64,000 nt of DNA from Paracoccaceae bacterium. Lineage in GTDB: Bacteria; Pseudomonadota; Alphaproteobacteria; Rhodobacterales; Rhodobacteraceae. Made by a program: the position numbers and the translations under genes. The stretch covers positions 124,001-188,000 of the forward strand of contig JANSYL010000005.1 of assembly GCA_024742455.1 (NCBI GenBank). Direction: 5' to 3'. Below are positions 1 through 8,613 of this stretch, piece by piece. Positions within the stretch are counted from its first letter, which is position 1; each line of letters opens with the position of its first letter. The notes under the pieces were generated by a model. That model was not told where the DNA came from. It searched no databases and saw only the letters and a list, made by a program, of their open reading frames with translations.

Positions 1-2
1 GC

Positions 3-293
3 CAGGAGGCATTCGAAACAGCGGTGGAGGTGTTGCGGGATTCGGTCCGGGTTCTGCGGTCCATGCCGGAGACAGGCGAGCGCGATGTCCTCAAGGACGT
101 CCGCCAGATGAACGGCGCCTATCTTTTCGCCATCGAGATGCAGGAGAAGGCGCGTGTCGCAGGGTGCAAACGCTTCGAAACCGGCGGGGCCGGAACGCTC
201 GACCTCGATGGGGCGCGGGCTGAAATCGGCCTCCGCCTGGCTTGCCTTGCAGCCGTCCCAGACGGTGGAGGCGCTGCTGGAGGGGCTGAGTGA
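3..293 (+). CDS. GTA gp1, small terminase-like (5' end outside window)
   Basis: This is the first gene of the gene transfer agent cluster and by position corresponds to GTA gp1, the small terminase-like DNA-packaging component. The frame is open to the window edge, with GTG at 24 as the first visible start, so the N-terminus may lie upstream. The visible part has a helical, charged N-terminal half (RDSVRVLRSMPETGERDVL). It ends with TGA at 291-293, well inside the large terminase gene, which starts at 208 in another frame. The assignment rests on position and size rather than a motif. Confidence 0.6.
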   Translation, partial: QEAFETAVEVLRDSVRVLRSMPETGERDVLKDVRQMNGAYLFAIEMQEKARVAGCKRFETGGAGTLDLDGARAEIGLRLACLAAVPDGGGAAGGAE

Positions 294-1563
294 CAATGCG
301 CTGGCGGCCTTGCCCTACCTGTTCGAGGTCTGGGCCCTGCCGCATCAATTGCCGCCCGGGGGGGATTGGCTGACCTGGGTGATCCTGGGCGGGCGCGGCG
401 CGGGGAAAACCCGCGCCGGGGCCGAATGGGTGCGGGCGATGGTCGAAGGATCGACGCCCGAGGCCCCGGGCCGCGCGCACCGCGTGGCGCTGGTGGGCGA
501 AACCTATGACCAGGCTCTGGCGGTGATGGTGAAGGGGCAAAGCGGCATCCTGGCCTGTTCGCCGCCGGACAGGCGCCCGCGCTGGGTGGCCGGCGAACGC
601 ACGCTGATCTGGCCCAACGGGGCCGAGGCACGGCTTTATTCCGCCCATGACCCCGAGGCCCTGCGCGGCCCGCAATTCGATGCTGCCTGGTCGGACGAAC
701 TGGCGAAATGGCCAAAGGCCGAGGAAACCTGGGACATGCTGCAATTCGGGCTGAGGCTGGGGAAACACCCGCAACAGGTGGTGACGACGACACCGCGCAA
801 TGTGCCGGTCCTGAAGGATATCCTGGGGCGTGATAGCACCGTTTCGACCCATGCGCCGACCGAGGCGAACGCGGCCTATCTGGCGCCGTCCTTCCTGGCC
901 GAGATCCGCGCGCGATACGGCGCCACGCGTCTGGGGCGGCAGGAACTGGACGGGGTGCTTCTGGACGATATCGAAGGTGCGCTCTGGACCCGGGCGATGC
1001 TGGACGGGCTGCGCACCGATGCCGCACCCGGGGCGGCGCGCGTGATCGTGGCGGTCGATCCGCCGGTGACGGGGCATGACGGATCTGACGCCTGCGGCAT
1101 CGTCGTTGTGGCCATCGAGACGCAGGGCAAACCGCAGGACTGGTGCGCCGTGGTGCTGGCCGACCGGTCGGTCACGGCCGCCAGCCCCAATGGCTGGGCC
1201 GAGGCGGCGGTTGCGGCCTATCACCAATATGGCGCGGCGCGCCTGGTGGCCGAGGTCAACCAGGGCGGCGAGATGGTCGAAACCATCGTTCGCCAGATCG
1301 ACCCGATGATCAGTTACCGCGCGGTGCGTGCGGCGACGGGCAAGGTGGCCCGGGCCGAACCGGTGGCCGCGCTGTATGAACAGGGCCGCGTCCGGCATCT
1401 GGGGGTGCTGCCCGAGCTCGAAGACGAGATGTGCGCAATGAGCCATCTGGGCTTCGAAGGGCGCGGCAGCCCCGACCGTGTCGATGCTCTGGTCTGGGCG
1501 CTGACCGACGGGCTGCTGGAGCCCGGGCGTCGCGCGCTCAACCCCGGCATTCGCAACCTCTGA
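208..1563 (+). CDS. GTA large terminase (gp2)
   Basis: ATPase/nuclease that packages DNA headfully into GTA capsids. The Walker A motif GGRGAGKT lies at residues 61-68 counted from ATG 208, and a Walker B-like stretch (FDAAWSDELAKW) follows about 105 residues later. The C-terminal half carries the RNase H-like nuclease acids (VAVDPPVTGHDGSDACG). ATG 208 is preferred over the in-frame GTG at 154, because family members begin shortly before the conserved block that reads LSDNALAALPYLFEVWALPH here. It overlaps gp1 by 86 bases in another frame. The 451 aa length is normal for this terminase family. Confidence 0.93.
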   Translation: MGRGLKSASAWLALQPSQTVEALLEGLSDNALAALPYLFEVWALPHQLPPGGDWLTWVILGGRGAGKTRAGAEWVRAMVEGSTPEAPGRAHRVALVGETYDQALAVMVKGQSGILACSPPDRRPRWVAGERTLIWPNGAEARLYSAHDPEALRGPQFDAAWSDELAKWPKAEETWDMLQFGLRLGKHPQQVVTTTPRNVPVLKDILGRDSTVSTHAPTEANAAYLAPSFLAEIRARYGATRLGRQELDGVLLDDIEGALWTRAMLDGLRTDAAPGAARVIVAVDPPVTGHDGSDACGIVVVAIETQGKPQDWCAVVLADRSVTAASPNGWAEAAVAAYHQYGAARLVAEVNQGGEMVETIVRQIDPMISYRAVRAATGKVARAEPVAALYEQGRVRHLGVLPELEDEMCAMSHLGFEGRGSPDRVDALVWALTDGLLEPGRRALNPGIRNL

Positions 1564-1621
1564 CATCCCGGGCAACCGCCGGCCCGACCGACCCGCCCCC
1601 TGACCCTGAGGAGACAGGCGC

Positions 1622-2785
1622 ATGATCTTGGATTTCCTGAAACCGAGCCCCCGGGCGGTGCCAGAAACAAAGGCTTCGGCCGGGGCGAAACTGGCCGTCT
1701 GGGGCAGTTCGGGCCGCGTGGCCTGGACCCCGCGCGACACCGTCAGCCTGACCCGGACGGGGTTCCAGGGCAACCCGGTGGCCTACCGCGCGGTCAAGCT
1801 GATCGCCGAGGCCGCCGCCGCCCTGCCGGTTCTGGCGCAGGACGCCGCGCGCCGCTATGACAGCCACCCGGTGCTGGGTCTCATGTCGCGTCCCAACCAG
1901 GCGCAGGGCCGCGCCGATCTGCTCGAGGCGGCCTATGCCCATCTGCTCCTGTCGGGCAATGCCTATCTCGAGGCGGTGCTGACCGAGACCGGCGCGCCGG
2001 TCGAACTGCACGCGCTGCGCCCCGACCGGATGGCGGTGGTGCCGGGGGCCGATGGCTGGCCTGCGGGATATGACTACGCGGTTGCGGCGAAGAAACACCG
2101 CTACGCCGCCGAGGTGATCTGCCATATCCGCGCCTTTCACCCGCAGGATGACCATTATGGTCTTGCCCCCCTGCAGGCTGCCGCCACCGCGATCGACGTC
2201 CACAATGCCGCCGCGCGCTGGTCCAAGGCGCTTCTTGACAATGCCGCGCGGCCCTCGGGCGCGATCGTCTATCGCGGGGTCGACGGGCAGGGCACCATGA
2301 GCCAGGATCAGTTCGACAGGCTGCAGGGTGAGCTGGAAACCCATCACCAGGGCGCGCGCAATGCGGGGCGTCCCATGCTGCTGGAAGGCGGGCTCGACTG
2401 GAAACCGATGGGGTTCAGCCCTTCCGACATGGAGTTCCAGAAAACCAAGGAAGCCGCCGCGCGCGACATCGCGCTGGCCTTCGGGGTGCCGCCGATGCTG
2501 TTGGGTATTCCCGGCGACGCGACCTATGCCAATTACGCCGAGGCCAACCGCGCCTTCTATCGCCTTACGGTGCTGCCGATGGCCCACAAGGTTCTGGCCA
2601 CGCTGTCGGACTTCCTATCGGGCCTGACCGGCGACCCGGTCCGGCTGTCGCCCGATCTCGACCAGGTCCCGGCGCTTGCGATGGAGCGCGAGGCGCAATG
2701 GCGCCGCGTCGCCGAGGCCGATTTCCTGACCGAGACCGAGAAACGCCGCCTGCTCGGCCTGCCGGATCGTCCGGAGGGCGCATGA
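1622..2785 (+). CDS. GTA portal protein (gp3), HK97 family
   Basis: Forms the dodecameric portal through which DNA enters the head and to which the tail attaches. It is 387 aa and begins MILDFLKPSPRAVPET. HK97-type portal features include the early VAYRAVKLIAEAAAALP segment and the conserved C-terminal FGVPPMLLGIPGDATYANY block around residues 290-308. A short Pro-rich spacer separates it from the terminase, and an AGGAGACAG Shine-Dalgarno sits just upstream of ATG 1622. Its TGA overlaps the ATG of the next small gene by four bases, so the two are probably translationally coupled. Confidence 0.93.
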   Translation: MILDFLKPSPRAVPETKASAGAKLAVWGSSGRVAWTPRDTVSLTRTGFQGNPVAYRAVKLIAEAAAALPVLAQDAARRYDSHPVLGLMSRPNQAQGRADLLEAAYAHLLLSGNAYLEAVLTETGAPVELHALRPDRMAVVPGADGWPAGYDYAVAAKKHRYAAEVICHIRAFHPQDDHYGLAPLQAAATAIDVHNAAARWSKALLDNAARPSGAIVYRGVDGQGTMSQDQFDRLQGELETHHQGARNAGRPMLLEGGLDWKPMGFSPSDMEFQKTKEAAARDIALAFGVPPMLLGIPGDATYANYAEANRAFYRLTVLPMAHKVLATLSDFLSGLTGDPVRLSPDLDQVPALAMEREAQWRRVAEADFLTETEKRRLLGLPDRPEGA

Positions 2786-3030
2786 GCGCGCGGGAGGTCA
2801 GCGGGGGGTCCCGCTACCTCTATGCCCCGTTCGATGCGGCGGACGCGCGGATCGATGCCAATGAGCGTGTGCTCGAAGAACGCTGGAAGGCGCTGACCTT
2901 TCGCCTGGAAGCCATCGAAGAGGCGCTGGCGCGGCTGGAACGGCGGCTGTGGCTGGCCGTTTTCGGCGTGGTCAGCGTGATCCTTGCGCAAGGCGTGCAG
3001 GAGCTGATCGCGTCAAACCCCGGACTTTAA
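2782..3030 (+). CDS. GTA gp3.5, small membrane-anchored protein
   Basis: An 82 aa protein between portal and protease, matching the small gene found there in Rhodobacter-type GTAs. The start is the ATG overlapping the portal stop (ATGA). A longer in-frame opening at 2698 only adds sequence inside the portal gene. The central part is a charged helix or coiled coil (DARIDANERVLEERWKALTF). It is followed by one hydrophobic segment (LWLAVFGVVSVILAQGVQEL). The role is unknown; membrane association or head assembly are possibilities. Confidence 0.75.
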   Translation: MSAREVSGGSRYLYAPFDAADARIDANERVLEERWKALTFRLEAIEEALARLERRLWLAVFGVVSVILAQGVQELIASNPGL

Positions 3031-3039
3031 GGAGCGGAT

Positions 3040-3624
3040 ATGAACAGCATTTCCCATACCGGCCTCGAGACGAAGTTTTGCCGCTTCGACCGGGACCTCG
3101 CCGTCGTCGACGGCCAGACCATCCAGGGCTATGCAAGCCTGTTCGGCACCTGCGACCAGGGCGGCGACGTCGTGGAGCCGGGGGCCTATGCCGCCAGCCT
3201 TGCGGCGCTGACGGCCGCGGGACGGCGGGTCAAGATGCTTTGGCAGCACGACCCGGCAGAACCCATCGGCATCTGGGACGAGGTGCGCGAGGACGCGCGT
3301 GGCCTGTTCGTCAGGGGCCGCCTGCTGGACGGCGTGGCCCGCGCGCGTGAGGCGGCGGCGCTGATCGAGGCGGGGGCCATCGACGGGCTCAGCATCGGCT
3401 ACAAGACGCTGAAAGCGGTTAAGGATGACCAGGGGCGCAGGCACCTGGCGGAAGTGGAGCTTTGGGAGGTGTCGCTGGTGACCTTCCCGATGCTGCCCGG
3501 GGCCCGTGTCGCCCCGCCCGAGGCCCCGGCGGCCAAGGCGGCCGATGACATGGCCCAGCTGGCCCACCTGGCGCGCGCCCTCAGGGATGCGCGGCAGAAA
3601 CTGGCGGCGCGCAAGCCCCGCTGA
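3040..3624 (+). CDS. GTA prohead protease (gp4), S78 family
   Basis: HK97-type serine protease that removes the N-terminal scaffold segment of the major capsid protein during head maturation. Of 194 residues, the expected catalytic features are visible: His70 in LWQHDPAEPIG, Ser118 in the GLSIGY motif, and a conserved Glu near 143 in LWEVSLVTFP. A Shine-Dalgarno GGAG lies nine bases upstream of ATG 3040. It sits directly before the capsid gene, as in HK97-like modules. Confidence 0.92.
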   Translation: MNSISHTGLETKFCRFDRDLAVVDGQTIQGYASLFGTCDQGGDVVEPGAYAASLAALTAAGRRVKMLWQHDPAEPIGIWDEVREDARGLFVRGRLLDGVARAREAAALIEAGAIDGLSIGYKTLKAVKDDQGRRHLAEVELWEVSLVTFPMLPGARVAPPEAPAAKAADDMAQLAHLARALRDARQKLAARKPR

Positions 3625-3648
3625 CCCTGACCCGGAAGATCGAAGGTG

Positions 3649-4851
3649 ATGACGATGACCGAGACCCAGACCGGGCCGTCGGGCGCTGCCCGTGCGGCGT
3701 CGGGGCAGGCCCCCGACGTGACGGCGGAACTGGCTGAATTTCTGAGCGAATTCAATGCCGCCCATGACGACCTGCACATGAAACTGCAAACCCAGGAAGA
3801 GCGGATCAATATGCTGACCACCAAGACCATGACCCATGCCCGCCCCGTGCTGGCCACCGATATCGACACCGGCGCGCCGCATAAAAAGGCATTGTCGACC
3901 TATCTGCGCTGCGGCGATGATGATGCGCTGCGCGGCATCGAACTGGAACAGAAGGGTCTTACCAGCGCGATCAATGCCGAGGGCGGGTATCTCGTCGATC
4001 CCCAGACCGCCGAGACGATCCAGAGCACCCTGCGCGGTGCCTCCAGCTTGCGCGCCATCGCCAATGTCGTCACCGTCGATGCCACGGCCTTCGACGTGCT
4101 CATCGACACCACTGATACCGGTGCGGGCTGGGCCGATGAGGACACGGCGACCGACGAAACCGATGCCCCGCAACTCGAACGCATCTCGATCGATCTGCAT
4201 GAATTGTCGGCGATGCCGAAAGCCTCGCAGCGTCTGCTCGATGACAGCGCCTTCGATGTCGAGGGCTGGCTTGCGGGCCGGATCGCCGACAAGTTCGCCC
4301 GCGCCGAGGCCAGCGCCTTCATCAACGGCGATGGCAGCGGCAAGCCCACCGGTATCCTGCATGCGGCACCCGTGGACAATGACAGCTGGGCCTGGGGCGC
4401 GCTGGGCTATGTCGCAACCGGCACGGCCGGCGATTTCGACGGCACCAACCCCGCCGACGCGATCGTCGATCTGGTCTATGCGCTGGGCGCGCGCTACCGC
4501 GCCAATGCAAGCTTCGTGATGAACTCGAAAACCGGCGGAGCGGTGCGCAAGATGAAGGATGCCGATGGCCGGTTCCTGTGGTCCGACGGGCTGGCCGCGG
4601 GCGAACCCGCGCGGCTGATGGGCTATCCGGTGCTGATCGCCGAGGACATGCCCGACATCGACACCGATGAATGCGCCATCGCCTTCGGCGATTTCGCCGC
4701 CGGCTACACCATTGCCGAACGCCCCGACCTGCGGGTGCTGCGTGATCCGTTCTCGGCCAAGCCGCATGTCCTTTTCTATGCCACCAAGCGCGTGGGCGGG
4801 AAGGTCAGCGACTGGGCCGCGATCAAGCTGCTGAAATTCGGCACCGCCTGA
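3649..4851 (+). CDS. GTA major capsid protein (gp5), HK97 fold
   Basis: Major head protein of about 400 aa. The N-terminal 100 or so residues are charged and helical (the delta-domain scaffold region expected to be cleaved by gp4). They are followed by the conserved GGYLVDPQTAETI stretch that normally marks the mature N-terminus, and the HK97 core (STLRGASSLRAIANVVTV, FINGDGSGKPTGIL, MGYPVLIAEDMPDI). GTG 3646, ATG 3649 and ATG 3655 are all in frame after a GAAGG; 3649 or 3655 fits best. A gap of 164 bases with no recognisable gene separates it from gp6. Confidence 0.94.
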   Translation: MTMTETQTGPSGAARAASGQAPDVTAELAEFLSEFNAAHDDLHMKLQTQEERINMLTTKTMTHARPVLATDIDTGAPHKKALSTYLRCGDDDALRGIELEQKGLTSAINAEGGYLVDPQTAETIQSTLRGASSLRAIANVVTVDATAFDVLIDTTDTGAGWADEDTATDETDAPQLERISIDLHELSAMPKASQRLLDDSAFDVEGWLAGRIADKFARAEASAFINGDGSGKPTGILHAAPVDNDSWAWGALGYVATGTAGDFDGTNPADAIVDLVYALGARYRANASFVMNSKTGGAVRKMKDADGRFLWSDGLAAGEPARLMGYPVLIAEDMPDIDTDECAIAFGDFAAGYTIAERPDLRVLRDPFSAKPHVLFYATKRVGGKVSDWAAIKLLKFGTA

Positions 4852-5015
4852 GGGCTGCAGCCTTTGCGCGATCCCGTCCCGGCATGTGCCGGGGCGGGCA
4901 GGGGCGGCCCGGCACCGTGCGCGAGTCCAGCTGCGCGTCTCTCCGCGATCGAGCAGCGCGGGCGGCGCCGGTCGCCCCGACCATACCCATACCCAGAATT
5001 CTCGGAGTTGCGATC

Positions 5016-5603
5016 ATGATGATGGTCGAGGTGACATCGGTCGCCGGGTCCGCCCTTCCGGTGGCGGCGCTGGCGGACCATTTGCGGCTGTCCCGGGGCT
5101 TTGCCGATGACGGCAGCCAGGACGGTCAGCTCGAAAGCTGCCTGCGCGCCGCCGCCTCGGCGATCGAGGCGCGCACCGGCAAGGCGCTGTTCAGGCGCCG
5201 TTTTGCGCTGACCCTTGTCCACTGGCAGGAGGATGACGCCCATGTCCTGCCGCTGGCGCCGGTCGACAGCATCGACAGTGTCAAACTGATCAGCCGGGCG
5301 GGCGCCGAAACGGTGGTCGCCGAGACCGATTACGACCTCTGCCCCGACCTGCACGCCCCGACACTGGTGGCCCGGGGGCGCAAGCTGCCCTCGCCGAGCC
5401 AGGGCGGCACCATCGAGGTGGAATTCACGGCAGGGTTCAGCGCCGACTGGGCCGATCTGCCCGCCGATCTGAAACAGGCCATGCTGATCCTGGGCGGCGC
5501 GTTCTGGGGCCAGGACATGGACCCCGAAAAGGGCGTTCCGTTCGCGGTCTCGGTGCTGCTGGAACCCTACCGGGCGCTGCGTCTGCGCGGGGTCAGCCCA
5601 TGA
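5016..5603 (+). CDS. GTA head-tail connector (gp6)
   Basis: Adaptor protein of the gp6-like connector family that docks below the portal. It is 195 aa starting at the first of three consecutive ATG codons. The start is chosen because CGGAG lies eight bases upstream of 5016, whereas the upstream in-frame extension to 4884 encodes low-complexity Arg/Ala/Pro sequence that looks non-coding. Family features are LADHLRLSRGFADDGSQD, AIEARTGKALFRRRF and VEFTAGFSADWADLPADLKQ. The stop overlaps the ATG of the next gene. Confidence 0.88.
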   Translation: MMMVEVTSVAGSALPVAALADHLRLSRGFADDGSQDGQLESCLRAAASAIEARTGKALFRRRFALTLVHWQEDDAHVLPLAPVDSIDSVKLISRAGAETVVAETDYDLCPDLHAPTLVARGRKLPSPSQGGTIEVEFTAGFSADWADLPADLKQAMLILGGAFWGQDMDPEKGVPFAVSVLLEPYRALRLRGVSP

Positions 5604-5929
5604 CCCGCCCGAACCTGACCCGCAAGCTGGTGGTCGAAGCGCCGGACCGCATCCCCGATGGCGGCGGCGGCTTTGCCGAGACCTGGTCGCCTATCGGCGA
5701 GGTCTGGGCCGAGGTGACGACACGGGGTGCCGGCCGCGAGATCGACACCGCCTCGCGCCTGCAGCTGAAGATCACCCTGCGCGCCGCGCCCCAGGGGGCG
5801 GCATCCCGTCCCACGGCGGGCATGCGGTTCCGCGACGGGGTGCGCGTCTATGACATCGAAGCGGTGACCGAGGCGGACGCCTCGGGGCGCTATCTGACCT
5901 GTTTCGCGGTCGAGGAGGTGGCGGCATGA
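5600..5929 (+). CDS. GTA head closure protein (gp7)
   Basis: A 109 aa head-tail adaptor of the SPP1 gp16-like closure family. Typical features are the N-terminal LVVEAPDRIPDGGGGFAETW, the WAEVTTRGAGREIDTASR core and the C-terminal RFRDGVRVYDIEAVTEAD block. ATG 5600 overlaps the TGA of gp6, and its own TGA overlaps the ATG of gp8, so gp6, gp7 and gp8 form a tightly coupled translation unit. Confidence 0.87.
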   Translation: MTRPNLTRKLVVEAPDRIPDGGGGFAETWSPIGEVWAEVTTRGAGREIDTASRLQLKITLRAAPQGAASRPTAGMRFRDGVRVYDIEAVTEADASGRYLTCFAVEEVAA

Positions 5930-6336
5930 GTTACGGCAGCACGGCCGCCCTGCAGCAGGCCGTCTACGCGGCGCTGACCGGCGATGCGGAGGTTCAGACC
6001 CTGTCGGGCGGCGCGATCTATGACGCGTTGCCGCCCGGCCCTGTGCCCGGGCTTTATGTCAGCCTCGGCCCCGAACAGGTGCAGGACCGGTCCGACAAGA
6101 CCGGAAAGGGCGCGCTGCATGATTTCCCGGTCACGGTCGTGACCACGGGCGCGGGGTTCCAGGCCGCCAAGACGCTGGCCGCCGCGATCTCGGACGCGCT
6201 GGACGAGGCGGGGCTGACGCTGGCGCGGGGCCGGCTGATGCGGCTGCGCTTTCTGCGCGCCCGGGCCCGCAGGATCGAGGATGGCCGCGAGATCGAGATC
6301 TGGTTCCGCGCCCGTGTGGACGACGCCCTCAGCTGA
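5926..6336 (+). CDS. GTA tail terminator (gp8), DUF3168
   Basis: A 136 aa DUF3168 protein that caps the tail tube and joins it to the head. It shows the usual GAIYDALPPGPVPGLYVSLG segment, the DKTGKGALHDFPVTVVTTGAG strand pair and a C-terminal RARARRIEDGREIEIWFRAR block. It starts at the ATG overlapping the gp7 stop. It ends 39 bases before the tail tube gene, which has its own good ribosome binding site. Confidence 0.87.
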   Translation: MSYGSTAALQQAVYAALTGDAEVQTLSGGAIYDALPPGPVPGLYVSLGPEQVQDRSDKTGKGALHDFPVTVVTTGAGFQAAKTLAAAISDALDEAGLTLARGRLMRLRFLRARARRIEDGREIEIWFRARVDDALS

Positions 6337-6375
6337 GGCAAACCCTTCAACCCTTTCACATCATTGGAGACTGTG

Positions 6376-6789
6376 ATGGCAGCCCAGAATGGCAAGGACC
6401 TTTTGATCAAGGTCGATATGGATGGCACCGGCACCTTTCAGACGGTGGCGGGGCTCAGGGCCACGCGGCTCAGCTTCAACGCCGAAACCGTGGACGTCAC
6501 CAGCCTGGAATCGACCGGTGGCTGGCGCGAGCTTCTGGGCGGGGCGGGTGTGAAATCGGCGGCGATTTCGGGGGCGGGCCTGTTCCGCGACGCCGATACC
6601 GATGAACGCGCGCGCCAGATCTTCTTCGACGGCAAGACACCGGATTTCCAGATCGTGATCCCCGATTTCGGCATCGTCGAAGGGGCCTTCATGATCACCT
6701 CGATCGAATATGCCGGTGCCCATGACGGCGAGGCCACCTATGAAATCGCGCTGGCCTCGGCCGGTGAACTGACCTTCACCGCGATCTGA
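6376..6789 (+). CDS. GTA major tail (tube) protein (gp9)
   Basis: Stacked-ring tail tube protein, 137 aa. GTA tail-tube features are QNGKDLLIKVDMDGTG at the N-terminus, LSFNAETVDVTSLESTGGWR in the middle and a C-terminal beta segment ending AGELTFTAI. ATG 6376 is preferred because GGAGA lies five bases upstream; the in-frame TTG at 6364 overlaps that site. Its TGA shares a base with the ATG of gp10 (TGATG). Confidence 0.9.
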   Translation: MAAQNGKDLLIKVDMDGTGTFQTVAGLRATRLSFNAETVDVTSLESTGGWRELLGGAGVKSAAISGAGLFRDADTDERARQIFFDGKTPDFQIVIPDFGIVEGAFMITSIEYAGAHDGEATYEIALASAGELTFTAI

Positions 6790-7103
6790 TGGTCAACCCG
6801 CATGCAGGCGAGGTGCGGCTGGTCGTCGATGGCCGGCCGCAGGTGCTGAAGCTGACGCTGGGTGCGCTGGCCGAGCTCGAAGCGCGGCTGGAGGCGGACA
6901 GCCTGGCCGATCTGGTGGCCCGGTTCGAGGGCGCGGATCTGCGGGCGCAGGACGTGTTGCACCTGATCTGCGCGGGGCTGCGCGGCGGCGGCTGGCAGGG
7001 CGATCTGCCCGACCTGATGGCAGCCGAGATCGAAGGCGGCCCGGTGGTCGCGGCGCAGGCGGCCGCACGGGCGCTGGCGCTGGCCTTTCGGGGGGCGGCA
7101 TGA
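6789..7103 (+). CDS. GTA gp10, tail assembly chaperone-like
   Basis: A 104 aa acidic protein of the GTA gp10 gene-family (rcc01692-like position), predicted to help tail tube assembly. It begins MVNPHAGEVRLVVDGRPQVL, followed by a predicted helical region (LTLGALAELEARLEADSLAD). ATG overlaps the gp9 stop and the stop overlaps the next ATG. No catalytic motif is expected. It may act with the following small gene as a chaperone pair for the tape measure protein. Confidence 0.83.
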   Translation: MVNPHAGEVRLVVDGRPQVLKLTLGALAELEARLEADSLADLVARFEGADLRAQDVLHLICAGLRGGGWQGDLPDLMAAEIEGGPVVAAQAAARALALAFRGAA

Positions 7104-7369
7104 GCCACCCCGCGCTTGACTGGCCCGCGCTTTTGAAACTGGGGCTGCGCGAGATGGGTCTGAGCCCGCGTGACTTCTGGGCCCTGACCCCGGCCGAGTT
7201 CCTGATGATGCTGGGCGATGCGGCCGCGGCGCCGATGGCCCGCGCCCGGTTCGACGCGCTCGCCGCGCGTTTCCCCGACACCCATGAAAAGGAGACCCGC
7301 GATGGCGGAGACCGATCACCGGATCGATGCGCTGGATCAGCAGATGGTCGCGCTGGAAGGCAGCCTTGA
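7100..7369 (+). CDS. GTA gp10.1, phage tail assembly chaperone (TIGR02216-like)
   Basis: Small tail assembly chaperone recognised by the GLSPRDFWALTPAEFLMMLG core near residues 20-40. Relatives generally stop about 60-65 residues in, just after a FPD-like end and before the tape measure gene. Here the frame lacks that stop and runs 89 codons, overlapping the tape measure gene by 68 bases with a low-complexity Arg/Asp/Gly tail. The start is the ATG overlapping the gp10 stop. Confidence 0.75.
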   Translation: MSHPALDWPALLKLGLREMGLSPRDFWALTPAEFLMMLGDAAAAPMARARFDALAARFPDTHEKETRDGGDRSPDRCAGSADGRAGRQP

Positions 7370-7967
7370 GGGCGCCGCCAGCATGGCCGCCGCGTTCCAG
7401 GCGGAACTGCGCGGAATGCAGGATACGATGCTCTACACCGGCCGCGAGGTCACCAGCATGAGCCGGACCATCGGCGGCGGGTTGCGCCGGGCCTTCGACG
7501 GGGTGGTGTTCGACGGCATGCGCCTGTCGGATGCGTTGCGCACCGTGGCGCTGTCGATGGCCGATGCCGCCTATAACACCGCGATGCGTCCGGTGCAGAA
7601 CGCGCTGGGCTCGGTCATCGCAAACGGGATGAACGGGTTGCTGGGCAATATCATGCCCTTCGCCAAAGGCGGCGCGATTGCCCAGGGCCGCGTGGTGCCC
7701 TTTGCGCGTGGCGGCGTGGTACAGGGGCCGACCCTGTTTCCGATGCGCGGGGCCACCGGCCTGATGGGCGAGGCGGGGCCCGAGGCGATCCTGCCGCTGA
7801 CGCGCGGGGCCGACGGGCGGCTGGGCGTGCAGGCTGCGGGCCGGTCCGCCCCGGTGCAGATCACCATGAACATCACGACGCCCGACGCCCAAAGCTTTCA
7901 ACGCAGCCAGAGCCAGATCGCCGCGCAGATGAGCCGCGCGCTAGCGCGTGGCCGCCGCAACGGCTGA
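7302..7967 (+). CDS. GTA tail tape measure protein (gp11), short
   Basis: Sets tail length and threads through the tube. At 221 aa it is very short for a tape measure protein, as expected for the short GTA tail. It has an N-terminal predicted coiled coil (HRIDALDQQMVALEGSLEGA), then Gly-rich segments (LLGNIMPFAKGGAIAQGRVV, MGEAGPEAILPL) typical of tape measure C-termini. The start is ATG 7302, with AAGGAGA eight bases upstream. The longer in-frame opening at 7218 lies inside gp10.1 and has no support. Confidence 0.9.
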   Translation: MAETDHRIDALDQQMVALEGSLEGAASMAAAFQAELRGMQDTMLYTGREVTSMSRTIGGGLRRAFDGVVFDGMRLSDALRTVALSMADAAYNTAMRPVQNALGSVIANGMNGLLGNIMPFAKGGAIAQGRVVPFARGGVVQGPTLFPMRGATGLMGEAGPEAILPLTRGADGRLGVQAAGRSAPVQITMNITTPDAQSFQRSQSQIAAQMSRALARGRRNG

Positions 7968-7980
7968 GGGAGGGACCGCC

Positions 7981-8613
7981 ATGGGTTTTCACGAGGTTCG
8001 CTTTCCCGCCGATCTGAGCTTTGGCTCGACCGGCGGGCCCGAGCGGCGCACCGAGGTCGTGACGCTGACCAACGGGTTCGAGGAACGCAACACGCCCTGG
8101 TCGCAATCGCGCCACCGCTATGATGCGGGCGTGGGGATGCGGTCGCTGGATGATATCGCCACCCTCATCGCGTTTTTCGAGGCGCGCCAGGGCCAGCTCT
8201 ACGGGTTCCGCTGGAAGGACTGGTCCGATTTCAAATCCTGTGCGCCCTCCGAAACCCCCGGTTTCGCCGATCAGGAAATCGGGATCGGCGATGGCGAGAC
8301 GACCGAATTCGCTTTGCGAAAAACCTATCGCTCGGGCGGCTTCACCTATGCCCGCGACATCACCAAACCGGTGGAAAGCACTGTTCTGGTCGGCATCTCG
8401 GACGAGGAACAGGTGCTGGGCGTCCATTACACGGTCGACCTGGCGCGGGGGCTGGTGATCTTTTCCGAAGCGCCCGATCCGGGCCATGCCGTGACGGCGG
8501 GGTTCGAATTCGACGTGCCGGTGCGTTTCGGCACCGATGCCATCACCACCTCGGTCGCCAATTTCCAGGCGGGTGAGGTGCCCAGCGTGCCGGTGGTGGA
8601 GATCCGGGTATGA
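7981..8613 (+). CDS. GTA distal tail protein (gp12), DUF2460
   Basis: A 210 aa DUF2460 distal tail protein at the tube-baseplate junction. The conserved MGFHEVRFPADLSFGSTGGP start, the WSQSRHRYDAGVGMRSLDDI segment and GFRWKDWSDFKSC are all present. ATG 7981 follows GAGGGA. The in-frame opening at 7948 lies in the tape measure gene and is ignored. Its TGA overlaps the ATG of gp13 by four bases. Confidence 0.92.
   Translation: MGFHEVRFPADLSFGSTGGPERRTEVVTLTNGFEERNTPWSQSRHRYDAGVGMRSLDDIATLIAFFEARQGQLYGFRWKDWSDFKSCAPSETPGFADQEIGIGDGETTEFALRKTYRSGGFTYARDITKPVESTVLVGISDEEQVLGVHYTVDLARGLVIFSEAPDPGHAVTAGFEFDVPVRFGTDAITTSVANFQAGEVPSVPVVEIRV

Noticed and set aside
91-1773. Long minus-strand frame antisense to terminase
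   Set aside because: It is a GC-skew shadow of the terminase gene, with Arg/Pro/His-rich sequence and no family pattern; the plus-strand frame has clear motifs.
4852-5015. Possible small gene or N-terminal extension of gp6
   Set aside because: The open frame from 4884 has low-complexity Arg/Pro/Ala codons, and the real Shine-Dalgarno is at 5003-5007 before the ATG triplet at 5016.
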